From Georgenia subflava (GTDB taxonomy: Bacteria; Actinomycetota; Actinomycetes; Actinomycetales; Actinomycetaceae): a stretch of DNA of 64,000 nt. Both the position numbers and the translations under genes were made by a program. This document shows positions 1 to 8,257 of this stretch, piece by piece; position 1 is the stretch's first letter; each line of letters starts with the position of its first letter. Under the pieces are notes generated by a model. That model was given only the letters and a program-made list of their open reading frames with translations. It was not told the origin of the DNA and did no database searches. The stretch lies in contig NZ_VUKD01000003.1 of assembly GCF_009193155.1 (NCBI RefSeq), positions 496,001 through 560,000 on the forward strand, read 5' to 3'.

Positions 1-16
1 ACGTCGCGTTCCTTGG

Positions 17-197
17 CTCCCCCTCTGTGCTGGGACCTGAGAGCTTCGTCCTCGTGGGACTTGCACCGTGGGTGAGACCCGGCTCGCTGCCGGACCTGCT
101 TTCCAGAGCGGCCTGATCAGCACGGTCCGGGGACCTGAGAGATTGCCGGGGCGGTTGCTCCTTCGGTGCGCGGCCCAAGACCGCGGCTCTCCCGTGC
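17..197 (-). promoter_or_regulatory. Tandem glycine riboswitch (two aptamers)
   Basis: Read on the minus strand, the first aptamer opens with GGGAGAG (about 196-186). It then has the conserved core CCGAAGGAGCAA (166-155) and CTCTCAGG (about 141-134), and ends in CTCTGGAAAGCAGG (about 108-95). The second has ACGGTGCAAG, CTCTCAGG and the terminal ACAGAGGGGGAG. This order matches the actinobacterial two-aptamer glycine riboswitch that normally precedes glycine-cleavage genes. The controlled gene would start beyond position 1, reading left. A possible -10 (TACATA) lies at 221-216. The gcv target is inference. Confidence 0.87.
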
Positions 198-333
198 TGA
201 CTGGTGACGGCCCGATATGTAGTTGGCGGCCCGCCGGAGCGCTCCGGTGCGGCCTCGTCGGCTGCACGCTACCACCGGGTTCCGGTGCGGTCCGGTGCGG
301 TCCGGCGCGATCTCGGCCGACGCGGCGGGCGGG
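198..333. other. Intergenic gap between riboswitch promoter and stress-protein 3' end
   Basis: No gene seen. It holds the presumed riboswitch promoter (about 216-245), a perfect 14-bp palindrome CCGGAGCGCTCCGG near 234-247, and short repeats of TCCGGTGCGG around 284-305. The palindrome could help end transcription of the stress-protein gene. Confidence 0.4.
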
Positions 334-738
334 TCAGGCCCGGGCGTCCGACGGCTCGGGCTTGACCGCGAGCACGGGGCACGGCGCGTCGAGCAGGATG
401 CGCTGGGCGTTGGAGCCGAGGATGAGCTTGCCCACCGGGGACCGGCGGCGGAGCCCGATCACGATGAGCTCGGCGCCCACCTCCTCGGCGGTGGCGACGA
501 GCGACTCTGCGATGTCGTCGGCGCGACGGAGCTGACGGACCTCGAAGGCGATGTCGGCGTCGTCGAGCCGGTCGCTGACGGCGTCGGCCTCCGAGTCGAG
601 CGTGGACTGGTCGTCGCCGCGCGAGCGACGGGCCAGGACGACGACGAGCCGCGTCTCGCGCCGGCCGGCCTCGGTGACCGCGGCGCGCAGGGCGGCCTCG
701 CCCTCGTTGGTGCTCAGGTAACCCACGACGACCGCCAT
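334..738 (-). CDS. Universal stress protein (UspA family)
   Basis: Single-domain 134-residue protein of the Usp fold, which usually binds ATP and helps cells survive starvation or stress. The N-terminal strand MAVVVGYLS, the charged middle and the C-terminal nucleotide loop (SPVGKLILGSNAQRILL) followed by CPVLAVKP are family hallmarks. I start at the ATG at 738 because the longer reading frame upstream is arginine/proline-rich noise and GGAG lies about 8 nt before this ATG. It stands alone between the riboswitch and the DUF4192 gene. Its physiological role here is unknown. Confidence 0.85.
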   Translation of the reverse strand: MAVVVGYLSTNEGEAALRAAVTEAGRRETRLVVVLARRSRGDDQSTLDSEADAVSDRLDDADIAFEVRQLRRADDIAESLVATAEEVGAELIVIGLRRRSPVGKLILGSNAQRILLDAPCPVLAVKPEPSDARA

Positions 739-847
739 CTTCGCTCCGTTCCCGGCCGCCGTGCGACCCCAGGTGACCTGTCCGGGCGACGCTACCCGAT
801 GACCCGGCCGGGCCGCGGCGGATGGCGCGGCGGATGGCGCGGGCCGT

Positions 848-2011
848 TCAGCTGGCGAGGGTGCCGCCCGGCGCGCCCGCCCACATCGGCGGCATCCCGG
901 CGTCGAGCGCACCGACCACGAGCTCGGCGAGCCGGTGCCCGGGTTCCTCGGCGAGGGCCTGGCCGGCGACGACGTCGGCGCGTGCGCCGTCGTTGCCCCA
1001 CCAGGCGACGAACGCGAGCAGCCCGAGCGCCGGCGCGCCCTCGCCCGGTGGCGAGTGAGCGGCGACCGTGGCGGCCAGTGCGATCGTCCGGTGGAGCACC
1101 TCGGCGCGCGGGAGGAACGGGCAGTCGAACGTCGTCCCGATCAGCTCAGGGTCGAGGAACCGTGCCGTGGCGTCCTCCACCCCGGCCATGGTGGCGGCGA
1201 CCACGGCGTCCCGGACGATCCTGTCCTCGAGGAAGGCGAGCAGCCGCCCGAGCGTCCCGGCCGGGGGCGTCCCGCCGTCGCCGACCGTCCGGACCGCCTC
1301 GTCCCACAGGTCGGCCCCGTCCGCGCGCCACCCGAGCAGGGGACGCTGGTCCTCCGCGGGCGTCGCACCCGGCGCGCCGAACGCCGCGCCGCGCACGAGC
1401 GGTGCGCCGCCGCAGACCTTGCCGACCTCACGGCGCCGGAGACGCTCTTTCCGCGCGGCCCGCCGGGCCGACGTCGTGCGCGAACCCGGGGCGAGCCGCA
1501 CCACGGCGAGGTCCTCGCGCCGAGGTGCCGCCGTCATGCCCTCGACCACCATGCCGGCGGCGGCAGCGCTGGACGTCAGGTCGGTCAGCGGGTGCCCGCC
1601 GGGTGGGCAGCACGCGCACGGCTCGAGATGGCCCCAGCCGTCCGCGCCCACGACCCACGGCTCGATCTCGTGCTCCAGCGCGTCGGCCAGGTGCGCCGCC
1701 GCTCGGGCGAGCCGGCCGTTGCCGTGACGCGCGCGCCCCTCGACGTCGGTGTAGAGCACCGCGAGCACCCCGTGCGGGGCCTGGGTGCGCAGGTGGTGCG
1801 CGAGGTGCTCGGCGGCGGCACGTCCGTGGCCGGCGTGCGCGAGGTCCGCCAGGTCCATCCGGGCCGTGAGGCCGAGCTCGGTCGTCCCGCGCGCCGTGCG
1901 GTGCGTGGCGATGACGACGACCGAGTCGGTGGGGTGGAAGCCCAGACGGTAGGGGACGACGGCGAGGAGGTCGCGCGGCTCCTTCAGGCGGATGACTGGT
2001 GTGGTGGTCAT
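848..2011 (-). CDS. DUF4192 domain-containing protein
   Basis: 387-residue protein beginning MTTTPVIRLKEPRDLLAVVPYRLGF, the typical opening of actinobacterial DUF4192 proteins, with the following FHPTDSVVVIA also conserved. No signal peptide or membrane segment is visible, so it is probably cytosolic. No catalytic motif is recognised and the function of the family is unknown to me. The ATG at 2011 is chosen because the family consensus starts there; the upstream extension of the frame lies antisense to the next gene. It is divergent from the prenyl synthase gene, with 130 nt between the starts. Confidence 0.8.
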   Translation of the reverse strand: MTTTPVIRLKEPRDLLAVVPYRLGFHPTDSVVVIATHRTARGTTELGLTARMDLADLAHAGHGRAAAEHLAHHLRTQAPHGVLAVLYTDVEGRARHGNGRLARAAAHLADALEHEIEPWVVGADGWGHLEPCACCPPGGHPLTDLTSSAAAAGMVVEGMTAAPRREDLAVVRLAPGSRTTSARRAARKERLRRREVGKVCGGAPLVRGAAFGAPGATPAEDQRPLLGWRADGADLWDEAVRTVGDGGTPPAGTLGRLLAFLEDRIVRDAVVAATMAGVEDATARFLDPELIGTTFDCPFLPRAEVLHRTIALAATVAAHSPPGEGAPALGLLAFVAWWGNDGARADVVAGQALAEEPGHRLAELVVGALDAGMPPMWAGAPGGTLAS

Positions 2012-2129
2012 GGGGCCATCAAGCCGCGTCCGGGCGGGGTGCGGCGGGCGGCCTGTGCACGAGCCGGCGTTCAGGACCCTGTGGACCGACGCCCGCCGGC
2101 AGGGGCCGGAAGGGGACGGACCGCCGTCG

Positions 2130-2135
2130 TAAGGT
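2130..2135 (+). promoter_or_regulatory. Putative -10 (TAAGGT), leaderless start for prenyl synthase
   Basis: TAAGGT ends 6 nt before the ATG at 2142, and there is no Shine-Dalgarno-like purine run in between. Transcription is therefore likely to start at or within a base or two of the start codon. Confidence 0.5.
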
Positions 2136-2141
2136 CGTCCC

Positions 2142-3227
2142 ATGCAGAGCACCCTCACCGACCTGCGCGACCGCGTGTCCGACCGGCTCTCGGCCGCGCT
2201 GGAGGAGCACACGGCGCCGTTCGCCGACCTGGGTGAGCCGATGACGCAGTTCCGGGACCCGGCGCAGGCCCTCCTCGGCGGGGGCAAGCGGCTGCGGGCC
2301 CAGCTCTGCGCGGCCGGCTGGCTCGCCGCCGGGGCGACCGAGACCACCGCCGACGCGGTCGTTCTCGCGGGCAGCTCGCTCGAGCTCTTCCAGGGCGCTG
2401 CGCTCGTGCACGACGACGTCATGGACGGCTCGCTCACCCGTCGGGGGATGCCTGCCGCCCACCGTCATTTCGCGGCCGAGCACGCGCACCGGGCCTGGCT
2501 CGGTGACCCGGACTCCTACGGCGAGGCCGGTGCCATCGTGCTGGGCGACCTGCTGCTGGCGCTGTCGTCCATGGAGCTGGAGCGCGCCCGCGAGCTGGTG
2601 CCGGCCGCGCCCGGCGCCCGCGCACGACGCATCTACGACGTGATGGCGGCCGAGGTGGCGCTCGGGCAGTACCTGGACATCCGCTCCCAGGACATGCCCT
2701 GGCAGGACGACGGCGCCGCCGCCCTGGACCGGGCGCTGCAGGTGGTGCGGCACAAGTCCGCCAGGTACTCGGTCGAGCACCCGATCGTCCTCGGTGCCGC
2801 GCTGGCCGGCGCCGGCGACGAGGCCTTGGACCGCCTCCGGGCCGTCGGTCTGCCGCTCGGCGAGGCGTTCCAGCTGCGCGACGACGAGCTCGGCGTCTTC
2901 GGCGACCCCGCGGTCACGGGCAAGCCGGCCGGGGACGACCTGCGCGAGGGCAAGCGCACCCCGCTGCTGGCGATGACCATGATCCGCGCGGACGGGCCCG
3001 CCCGGGCGTTCCTCCGTGAGCGGGTCGGGGCGGCCGACCTCAGCGCGGAGGAGGTCGGACGGATGCAGACGATCATGGACGCCACCGGTGCCCTGGCCGC
3101 GCACGAGCAGCTCATCGCCGAGCGCTACGAGCGGGGCCTGTCCGCGCTGGGCGGCGCCGGGCTGCCCGACCACGCCGTCGAGGCGCTCACCTCTCTGGCC
3201 GAGGCGCTCACCCGGCGCACCGCCTGA
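2142..3227 (+). CDS. idsA: Polyprenyl (geranylgeranyl-type) diphosphate synthase
   Basis: 361-residue trans-isoprenyl diphosphate synthase that condenses isopentenyl diphosphate onto allylic diphosphates. The IPP-binding GGGKR lies at about 46-50. The first aspartate-rich motif is DDVMD (91-95). The second is DDELG (246-250), the variant seen in actinobacterial IdsA proteins instead of DDxxD. Product chain length cannot be read with confidence. It sits where idsA2 (Rv2173) lies in mycobacteria, next to the Rv2175c/PknL-like genes. It may supply precursors for menaquinone or polyprenyl phosphate. Confidence 0.9.
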   Translation: MQSTLTDLRDRVSDRLSAALEEHTAPFADLGEPMTQFRDPAQALLGGGKRLRAQLCAAGWLAAGATETTADAVVLAGSSLELFQGAALVHDDVMDGSLTRRGMPAAHRHFAAEHAHRAWLGDPDSYGEAGAIVLGDLLLALSSMELERARELVPAAPGARARRIYDVMAAEVALGQYLDIRSQDMPWQDDGAAALDRALQVVRHKSARYSVEHPIVLGAALAGAGDEALDRLRAVGLPLGEAFQLRDDELGVFGDPAVTGKPAGDDLREGKRTPLLAMTMIRADGPARAFLRERVGAADLSAEEVGRMQTIMDATGALAAHEQLIAERYERGLSALGGAGLPDHAVEALTSLAEALTRRTA

Positions 3228-3376
3228 CGTCGACGGCGCGGCCGACGGCGCTCAGCGGCGCCCAGGACCACCATGCCCGGGCCCGGTCGGCGAACGACCA
3301 CTCCGCGGCGGCGCCGGCGGTCGGGCGCGGCGAGACGTGCGGCCGGGGTGCATGGACGCGACTGCCTCGGCCCGGC

Positions 3377-3748
3377 TCAGAACGCCAGGGTCTGGGCGAC
3401 CCGGCGCACGGCGTGCGTGCGGCGCTCGCGCAGGGCGGCGACCGGCGTCGAGCCGAGCTCGTCCTCGACGGTGAAGAGCCATCTGAACGCCTCGTCGTCG
3501 TCGTAGCCGGAGTCGGCCAGCAGCATCAGCGTGCCGCGCAGGTTGGGCAGCGGTCCGGGACCGTCGGGGTGGTCCGCGGGAACCAGCAGCTCGGCGGGGA
3601 CGGACAGCGCACGGTTCGGTCCGTGGGGCACGGCGAGGAGCTTCTTGTCGCGCAGCATCGCGCGGACCTCACGCTGGCGCAGCCCCAGCAGATCGGCGAC
3701 CTCGGGCACGGAGAGCCAGCCGCTGGGCTCGGCGGGGACAGCAGTCAC
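3377..3748 (-). CDS. Rv2175c-like DNA-binding protein
   Basis: 123-residue protein with an N-terminal winged-helix/MerR-like segment (GWLSVPEVADLLGLRQREVRAML) and a C-terminal part with DDDEAFRWLFT and a conserved VAQTLAF end. It resembles mycobacterial Rv2175c, a DNA-binding protein reported as a substrate of the kinase PknL; the PknL-like kinase gene is 1.8 kb away here. The GTG at 3748 is chosen since the family homology starts with the following TAVPAEPSGWLS. It is divergent from the LysM transglycosylase gene, with 194 nt between them. DNA targets are unknown. Confidence 0.8.
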   Translation of the reverse strand: MTAVPAEPSGWLSVPEVADLLGLRQREVRAMLRDKKLLAVPHGPNRALSVPAELLVPADHPDGPGPLPNLRGTLMLLADSGYDDDEAFRWLFTVEDELGSTPVAALRERRTHAVRRVAQTLAF

Positions 3749-3942
3749 GTCACGAGCGTAGGCCGAGATTTTCGGACAGGGGTGGCGACACGCCACAGGA
3801 ATCGCTACTGTCACACGCGTTACTTCAGTCACTGGGTCACCAGAAAGCGCACCAGCCACAGCAGTCACATCCCGTGGGGGCTCGGGGAGTCGACTCGGCA
3901 GCGTCCGAGGAACCCGCCCACGCCCGTTCCGTTGGAGGTTCG

Positions 3943-5442
3943 ATGTCGAAGGTCGAGCAGCGTTCTCGCACCACTGCCCGCACGCACGCCGGGCGCGCCG
4001 GCGTCGGCCTGGCGCTGGCGGCGACGACCGCCGTCGGCGTGGCCGTCCCGGCCGCCCAGGCGTCCGCCGCTCCCCCACAGCCCCACACCACGCTGCACGG
4101 GGGTTCCGTCGGAGCCACCGCCCTGGCCGCCCGTCCGGTCGCCGCGGTCCCGGTGATGACCTACCGCGTGCAGGCCGGCGACACGGTCTCCCACATCGCC
4201 CTGCGCACGGGCTCCTCCGTCGCGGCGATCGTCAAGGCCAACAGCCTCGACTCACGGGCCCTGATCCGGGTGGGCCAGATGCTCAAGGTGCCGTCGGCGG
4301 CCTCGACCTCCGCCGCACCGGCCGCCGCGAGCCCGGCGCCCGCGTCGCCTCGCGTGTCGACGACGACCACCACGCACACCGTGCGCGCGGGCGACACCGT
4401 CTCGGCGCTGGCCAAGCAGTACGGCACGACCGTCAGTGCGATCGTCAAGGCGAACAACCTGCGCTCGGCGGGCCTGATCTACGTCGGCCAGAGGCTCGCC
4501 GTGGGCGCCACCGCCGTCTCGTCCTCGACCAGCGCCGCCGCACCTGCCGCCGCGGCGCCCGCGACCCCGAGCGCCGTCGGCACCCACACCGTGCGGTCTG
4601 GCGACACGCTCTCGGCCCTGGCCAAGCAGTACGGCACCACGGTCGGCGCGATCGTCAAGGCCAACGACCTGCGCTCGGCGGGCCTGATCTACGTCGGCCA
4701 GAGGCTCGCCGTGGGCGCCGCCGCGTCCGCACCCGCCGCACCGAAGCCCGCGGCCGCCGCCACGCCGGCCGCCACGGTCGCCAGCGGCAACCACACCGTG
4801 CGGGCCGGGGAGACCGTGTCCGGCCTCGCCAAGAAGTGGGGCACGACGGTCGCCGCCGTCATCGACGCGAACAAGCTGAGCAGCTCCGGACTCATCTACG
4901 TGGGCCAGAGGCTCACCGTCCCCGGAGCGCCCGCACCGAGCACCTCGCCGACGCAGCAGCTCGTCCCGAACAGCTTCCTCGGGCGCACCTACCCCGAGGC
5001 GACGGTCGCCTCGGCCAACGCCAACAAGGCGACCCTGCTGGCGATGGGCGTCCCGTCCCGGGCCGAGATGCAGGCCCTGGTGGTCAGGGTCGCGCGCGAG
5101 ATGGGCGTCGACCCCGCGCTCGCCCAGGCGCACGCCTACCAGGAGTCCGGGTTCAACCACACGGCGGTCTCCCCCGCCAACGCGATCGGCACCATGCAGG
5201 TCATCCCGACGTCCGGCGACTGGGCCTCGGACCTCGTGGGCCGCAAGCTCAACCTGCTCGACCCGTACGACAACGTCGTGGCGGGCGTGGCGATCATCCG
5301 CCAGCTGCAGCGCACGAGCCCCGACCTCGAGACCGGCATCGCCGGCTACTACCAGGGCGCCGGATCGGTGAAGCGCAACGGCCTCTTCTCCGACACCGAG
5401 TTCTACGTCGCCTCCATCAAGGCGCACATGAAGCGCTTCTGA
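3943..5442 (+). CDS. Secreted lytic transglycosylase with four LysM repeats
   Basis: 499-residue exported peptidoglycan enzyme. A signal peptide (hydrophobic GVGLALAATTAVGVAVPAAQA) covers the first 45 residues. Four LysM domains follow, each containing a VxAGDTVS-like start and a ending such as LIYVGQRL, joined by Ala/Pro-rich linkers. The C-terminal third is an SLT domain with the catalytic glutamate in HAYQESGFN and the GTMQVIP motif. LysM modules bind glycan strands and SLT cleaves them. The start at 3943 has GGAGG five nt upstream. LysM 2 and 3 are nearly identical at DNA level, suggesting recent duplication. It sits between the Rv2175c-like gene and the PASTA kinase gene. Confidence 0.92.
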   Translation: MSKVEQRSRTTARTHAGRAGVGLALAATTAVGVAVPAAQASAAPPQPHTTLHGGSVGATALAARPVAAVPVMTYRVQAGDTVSHIALRTGSSVAAIVKANSLDSRALIRVGQMLKVPSAASTSAAPAAASPAPASPRVSTTTTTHTVRAGDTVSALAKQYGTTVSAIVKANNLRSAGLIYVGQRLAVGATAVSSSTSAAAPAAAAPATPSAVGTHTVRSGDTLSALAKQYGTTVGAIVKANDLRSAGLIYVGQRLAVGAAASAPAAPKPAAAATPAATVASGNHTVRAGETVSGLAKKWGTTVAAVIDANKLSSSGLIYVGQRLTVPGAPAPSTSPTQQLVPNSFLGRTYPEATVASANANKATLLAMGVPSRAEMQALVVRVAREMGVDPALAQAHAYQESGFNHTAVSPANAIGTMQVIPTSGDWASDLVGRKLNLLDPYDNVVAGVAIIRQLQRTSPDLETGIAGYYQGAGSVKRNGLFSDTEFYVASIKAHMKRF

Positions 5443-5454
5443 CGCCGCGACACG

Positions 5455-5485
5455 ACGGGGCCGGACCGGGACGGTCCGGCCCCGT
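5455..5485 (+). terminator. Hairpin terminator after LysM transglycosylase
   Basis: Perfect 13-bp stem (ACGGGGCCGGACC paired with its complement) and a 5-nt loop, 12 nt after the stop codon, followed by TT. It separates this gene from the kinase promoter. Confidence 0.75.
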
Positions 5486-5543
5486 TCTGCGTGCCCGCGG
5501 CGCGACACGGCGCCCAGGACGGCGGGGTGGCCGGTGTGCGCGG

Positions 5544-5549
5544 CTACGC
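5544..5549 (+). promoter_or_regulatory. Putative -10 (TACGCT), leaderless start for PASTA kinase
   Basis: TACGCT ends 7 nt before the GTG at 5557, and no ribosome-binding purine run lies between. This hexamer supports GTG 5557 over the longer reading frame. Confidence 0.5.
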
Positions 5550-5556
5550 TCGATGT

Positions 5557-7488
5557 GTGGATGCGACGACCCTCGACCCGATGATCGGCCGCCTGGTCGA
5601 CGATCGGTACGAGGTGACCGGTCGGGTGGCGCGGGGCGGCATGGCGACCGTCTACCGGGCCGTCGACCGGCGTCTGGACCGGACCGTGGCCGTCAAGGTC
5701 ATGCACCCGCACCTGGCCGAGAGCGCGGACTTCGTGGCGCGCTTCCGCCGGGAGGCCCGGGCCGCGGCCCGCCTCGCCCATCCGGGAGTCGTCGCCGTGC
5801 ACGACCAGGGACTGGCCGGCGAGGCCAGCTACCTGACGATGGAGTACGTCGCGGGCCCGAACCTGCGGACGGTCCTGCGCCGTCGTGGTGCGCTGCCGCT
5901 CGGCGAGTCGCTCTCCCTGGTCGAGCAGGTCCTGGACGCCCTTGCCTGCGCCCACCGGGGCGGGCTGGTCCACCGTGACATCAAGCCGGAGAACGTCCTG
6001 CTGACCCCGGACGGACGCGCCAAGGTGGCCGACTTCGGCCTCGCCCGGGCGGTCACGGAGGCCACCGCGGCGACGACCGGCACCGTGCTGGGCACCGTCG
6101 CCTATCTCGCGCCCGAGATCGTCACCGAGGGCCGGGCCGACCCGCGAGCCGACGTCTACGCCGTCGGCGTGCTCCTCTACGAGCTCATCACCGGGCGTCA
6201 GCCGTTCTCCGGCGAGGCGCCCATCCAGGTGGCGTTCCAGCACGTGAACGGGCGGATCCCGGCACCGTCCGCCGCTGTGCCGTGGCTGCCCGTCGAGGTC
6301 GACGAGCTGCTCGGTGCCCTGACCGCCCGCGAGCTGGACGAACGCCCCGTCGACGCCGACGCCGCCCTCGACCTGGTCCGGCGGTGCGCCGCCGCTCTCG
6401 ACCCGGCAACCCTGGCACGGCGCGCCGACGTCGCCCCTGCCGAGGAGGCCGACGGGCGTGCCGGGACGGACACCGGCGACGTGGACGCCGACGCGACCCG
6501 GGTCACGGACGTCCAGCAGTCCCACGGCACCGTGGCGCTGCCCATCGGCGCCATCACCCGCGACGAGGCACGGCCGGAGCCGCAGACGCGCCGACGCCGC
6601 ACCTGGCCGCGGGTGGTGGCGGTGCTCCTCGTGCTGCTCGTCGCGGTCGGCGGCGCGGCCCTGTGGTGGTTCCAGGTCGGTCCCGGTGCCACAGTGCCCG
6701 CGCCGGCAGTGGTCGGCATGGAGGAGGACGCGGCGGTCGCCGAGCTGACGGCGGCAGAGCTCGTGCCCGACGTCGAGCGCACCCACCACGACGACGTCCC
6801 CGAGGGAGTGGTGATCGCCGCCGACCCCGGGGCCGGCGACGACGTCCGCAAGGGCGGCACGGTGGAGCTGACGGTCTCGCTGGGCATCCTGATGCTCGAC
6901 GTCCCGGAGCTGCCGGGCAACGACCTCGGCGCCGCGACCGACCTCCTCGCGGCGGCCGGGCTGCCGCTAGGCAGCACCGAGGAGGCGTACCACGACTCCC
7001 TGCCGGCGGGCACCGTGATCTCCTCCGACCCGGCGGCCGGGGAGTCGGTGCCGCACACCCGGGCCGTGGACCTGGTGGTCTCCGCCGGGCGTGAGCCGGT
7101 CGAGCCGCCGGACGTCACCGGGCAGGCACGAGACGACGCCGCCGCGACGCTCGAGGATGCGGGGCTGGGCGTCGGCGAGACCTCTGAGCAGCACTCCGAC
7201 ACGGTGCCCGCCGGAGCCGTCATCAGCCAGCAGCCCGCAGCCGGGGCGGCCGAGGTCTACCGCGGCGACACGGTGAACCTCGTGATCTCCCTCGGTCCGG
7301 AGCTCTTCGAGGTGCCGGACGTGCGTCGCATGCAGCTCGGCCCGGCGAGCGAGGCGCTGAGGGAGGCCGGCTTCGAGGTCGCGGTGGAGGAGGTCCTCGG
7401 CGGGATCTTCGCCATCGTGCACAGCCAGGACCCGGCAGGCGGCACGATGCTCCCCCGCGGCAGCGTCATCACGCTCACGGTGGTCTGA
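5557..7488 (+). CDS. pknL: Ser/Thr protein kinase with four PASTA domains (PknL-like)
   Basis: 643-residue transmembrane Hanks-type kinase. The kinase domain (about 18-290) has the glycine loop ARGGMATVY, catalytic Lys47 (VAVK), HRDIKPEN with Asp141, DFG (159-161) and an APE-type motif. A juxtamembrane region, one transmembrane helix (VVAVLLVLLVAVGGAALWW) and four extracellular PASTA repeats follow. PASTA repeats sense peptidoglycan fragments or lipid II, so the kinase likely reports on wall state. Position between the LysM gene and aroG equals that of pknL in mycobacteria. The adjacent Rv2175c-like protein is a plausible substrate (known for the mycobacterial pair, inferred here). Confidence 0.92.
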   Translation: MDATTLDPMIGRLVDDRYEVTGRVARGGMATVYRAVDRRLDRTVAVKVMHPHLAESADFVARFRREARAAARLAHPGVVAVHDQGLAGEASYLTMEYVAGPNLRTVLRRRGALPLGESLSLVEQVLDALACAHRGGLVHRDIKPENVLLTPDGRAKVADFGLARAVTEATAATTGTVLGTVAYLAPEIVTEGRADPRADVYAVGVLLYELITGRQPFSGEAPIQVAFQHVNGRIPAPSAAVPWLPVEVDELLGALTARELDERPVDADAALDLVRRCAAALDPATLARRADVAPAEEADGRAGTDTGDVDADATRVTDVQQSHGTVALPIGAITRDEARPEPQTRRRRTWPRVVAVLLVLLVAVGGAALWWFQVGPGATVPAPAVVGMEEDAAVAELTAAELVPDVERTHHDDVPEGVVIAADPGAGDDVRKGGTVELTVSLGILMLDVPELPGNDLGAATDLLAAAGLPLGSTEEAYHDSLPAGTVISSDPAAGESVPHTRAVDLVVSAGREPVEPPDVTGQARDDAAATLEDAGLGVGETSEQHSDTVPAGAVISQQPAAGAAEVYRGDTVNLVISLGPELFEVPDVRRMQLGPASEALREAGFEVAVEEVLGGIFAIVHSQDPAGGTMLPRGSVITLTVV

Positions 7489-7604
7489 GCGGGTCGAGGT
7501 CGCCGGCCGACCTGCGTCCGGGATGACCGACCCGATCGCGGCAGCAGCGTCTGGAGCGGCCAATCTGCGGCCGACCTGCTCGTGGGGGCCGAGGGCTCGC
7601 CGAC

Positions 7605-8255
7605 CTACTCCTGGTAGGAGTAGCGCTCCTCGCGCCAGGCGTCCCCGCGCAGGTGGTAGCCCCGCTCCTCCCAGAAGCCGCGTTCGACGTCGGTGAGGTA
7701 GTTCCAGCCGCGGAGCCACTTGGGCCCCTTCCAGGAGTACAGGTGCGGGACGATCAGCCGCATCGGACCGCCCCGCTCCGCGCTGAGCTCGGCGCCGTCC
7801 CGGTGCGTGGCCAGGACGGCGCGCGGCGAGACGAGATCCTCCAGGCGGACCGTGGCGGCGTAGCCGTACTCCGCGAAGACGAGCACGTGCTCGACGTCCG
7901 TCCGCGGCGGGACGAGGTCCACGACGGCCCGGGCGGTCACGCCCGCCCAGGTCTCGTCCACCGAGGACCAGCCCGTCGCGCAGTGCAGGTCCGCCACGAC
8001 CTCGAGGCGCGGCAGGGCGAGCACCTCCTCGTAGGTGAAGGCGTGCTCGGCCCCGTCCGCCGTCGCGCCGCCGACCGTGAACCGCCAGCGCTCCGGCCGG
8101 GGCCGCGGCACCGGCCCGTAGTGCATGACGGGTGCCTCGACCACCGGGCGCTGGCCGGGCGGGAGGAAACGGTCGGCGGGCAGGCGCGGCGGCTCGGCGA
8201 GGCCCTCGCCCATGCTCGGCGTCGGCCCCGGCACGTCCCCCCGCTCCCAGCTCAC
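7605..8255 (-). CDS. Sulfite-oxidase-like molybdopterin oxidoreductase
   Basis: 216-residue protein matching the molybdopterin-binding core of the sulfite oxidase/YedY superfamily. The probable molybdenum-ligand cysteine is in LHCATGWSS (near residue 91). The segments GPMRLIVPHLYSWKGPKW and LTDVERGFWEERGYH are typical of the short 'sulfite oxidase-like oxidoreductase' group. No Tat or Sec signal is seen, so it appears cytosolic. The GTG start (8255) lies only 2 nt after the aroG stop, so it is likely translated from the aroG message. Substrate unknown. Confidence 0.85.
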   Translation of the reverse strand: MSWERGDVPGPTPSMGEGLAEPPRLPADRFLPPGQRPVVEAPVMHYGPVPRPRPERWRFTVGGATADGAEHAFTYEEVLALPRLEVVADLHCATGWSSVDETWAGVTARAVVDLVPPRTDVEHVLVFAEYGYAATVRLEDLVSPRAVLATHRDGAELSAERGGPMRLIVPHLYSWKGPKWLRGWNYLTDVERGFWEERGYHLRGDAWREERYSYQE

Positions 8256-8257
8256 GA

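Noticed and set aside
3749-3942. Possible cyclic-di-AMP (ydaO) riboswitch before the LysM transglycosylase
   Set aside because: Such riboswitches precede many actinobacterial wall hydrolases, but only a GAACCCGCCCACG-like fragment resembles the consensus here. The other conserved blocks are missing.
4252-6789. 845-codon minus-strand frame over the LysM and kinase genes
   Set aside because: Repetitive Gly/Arg/Asp translation mirrors the LysM repeats of the opposite strand; no gene evidence.
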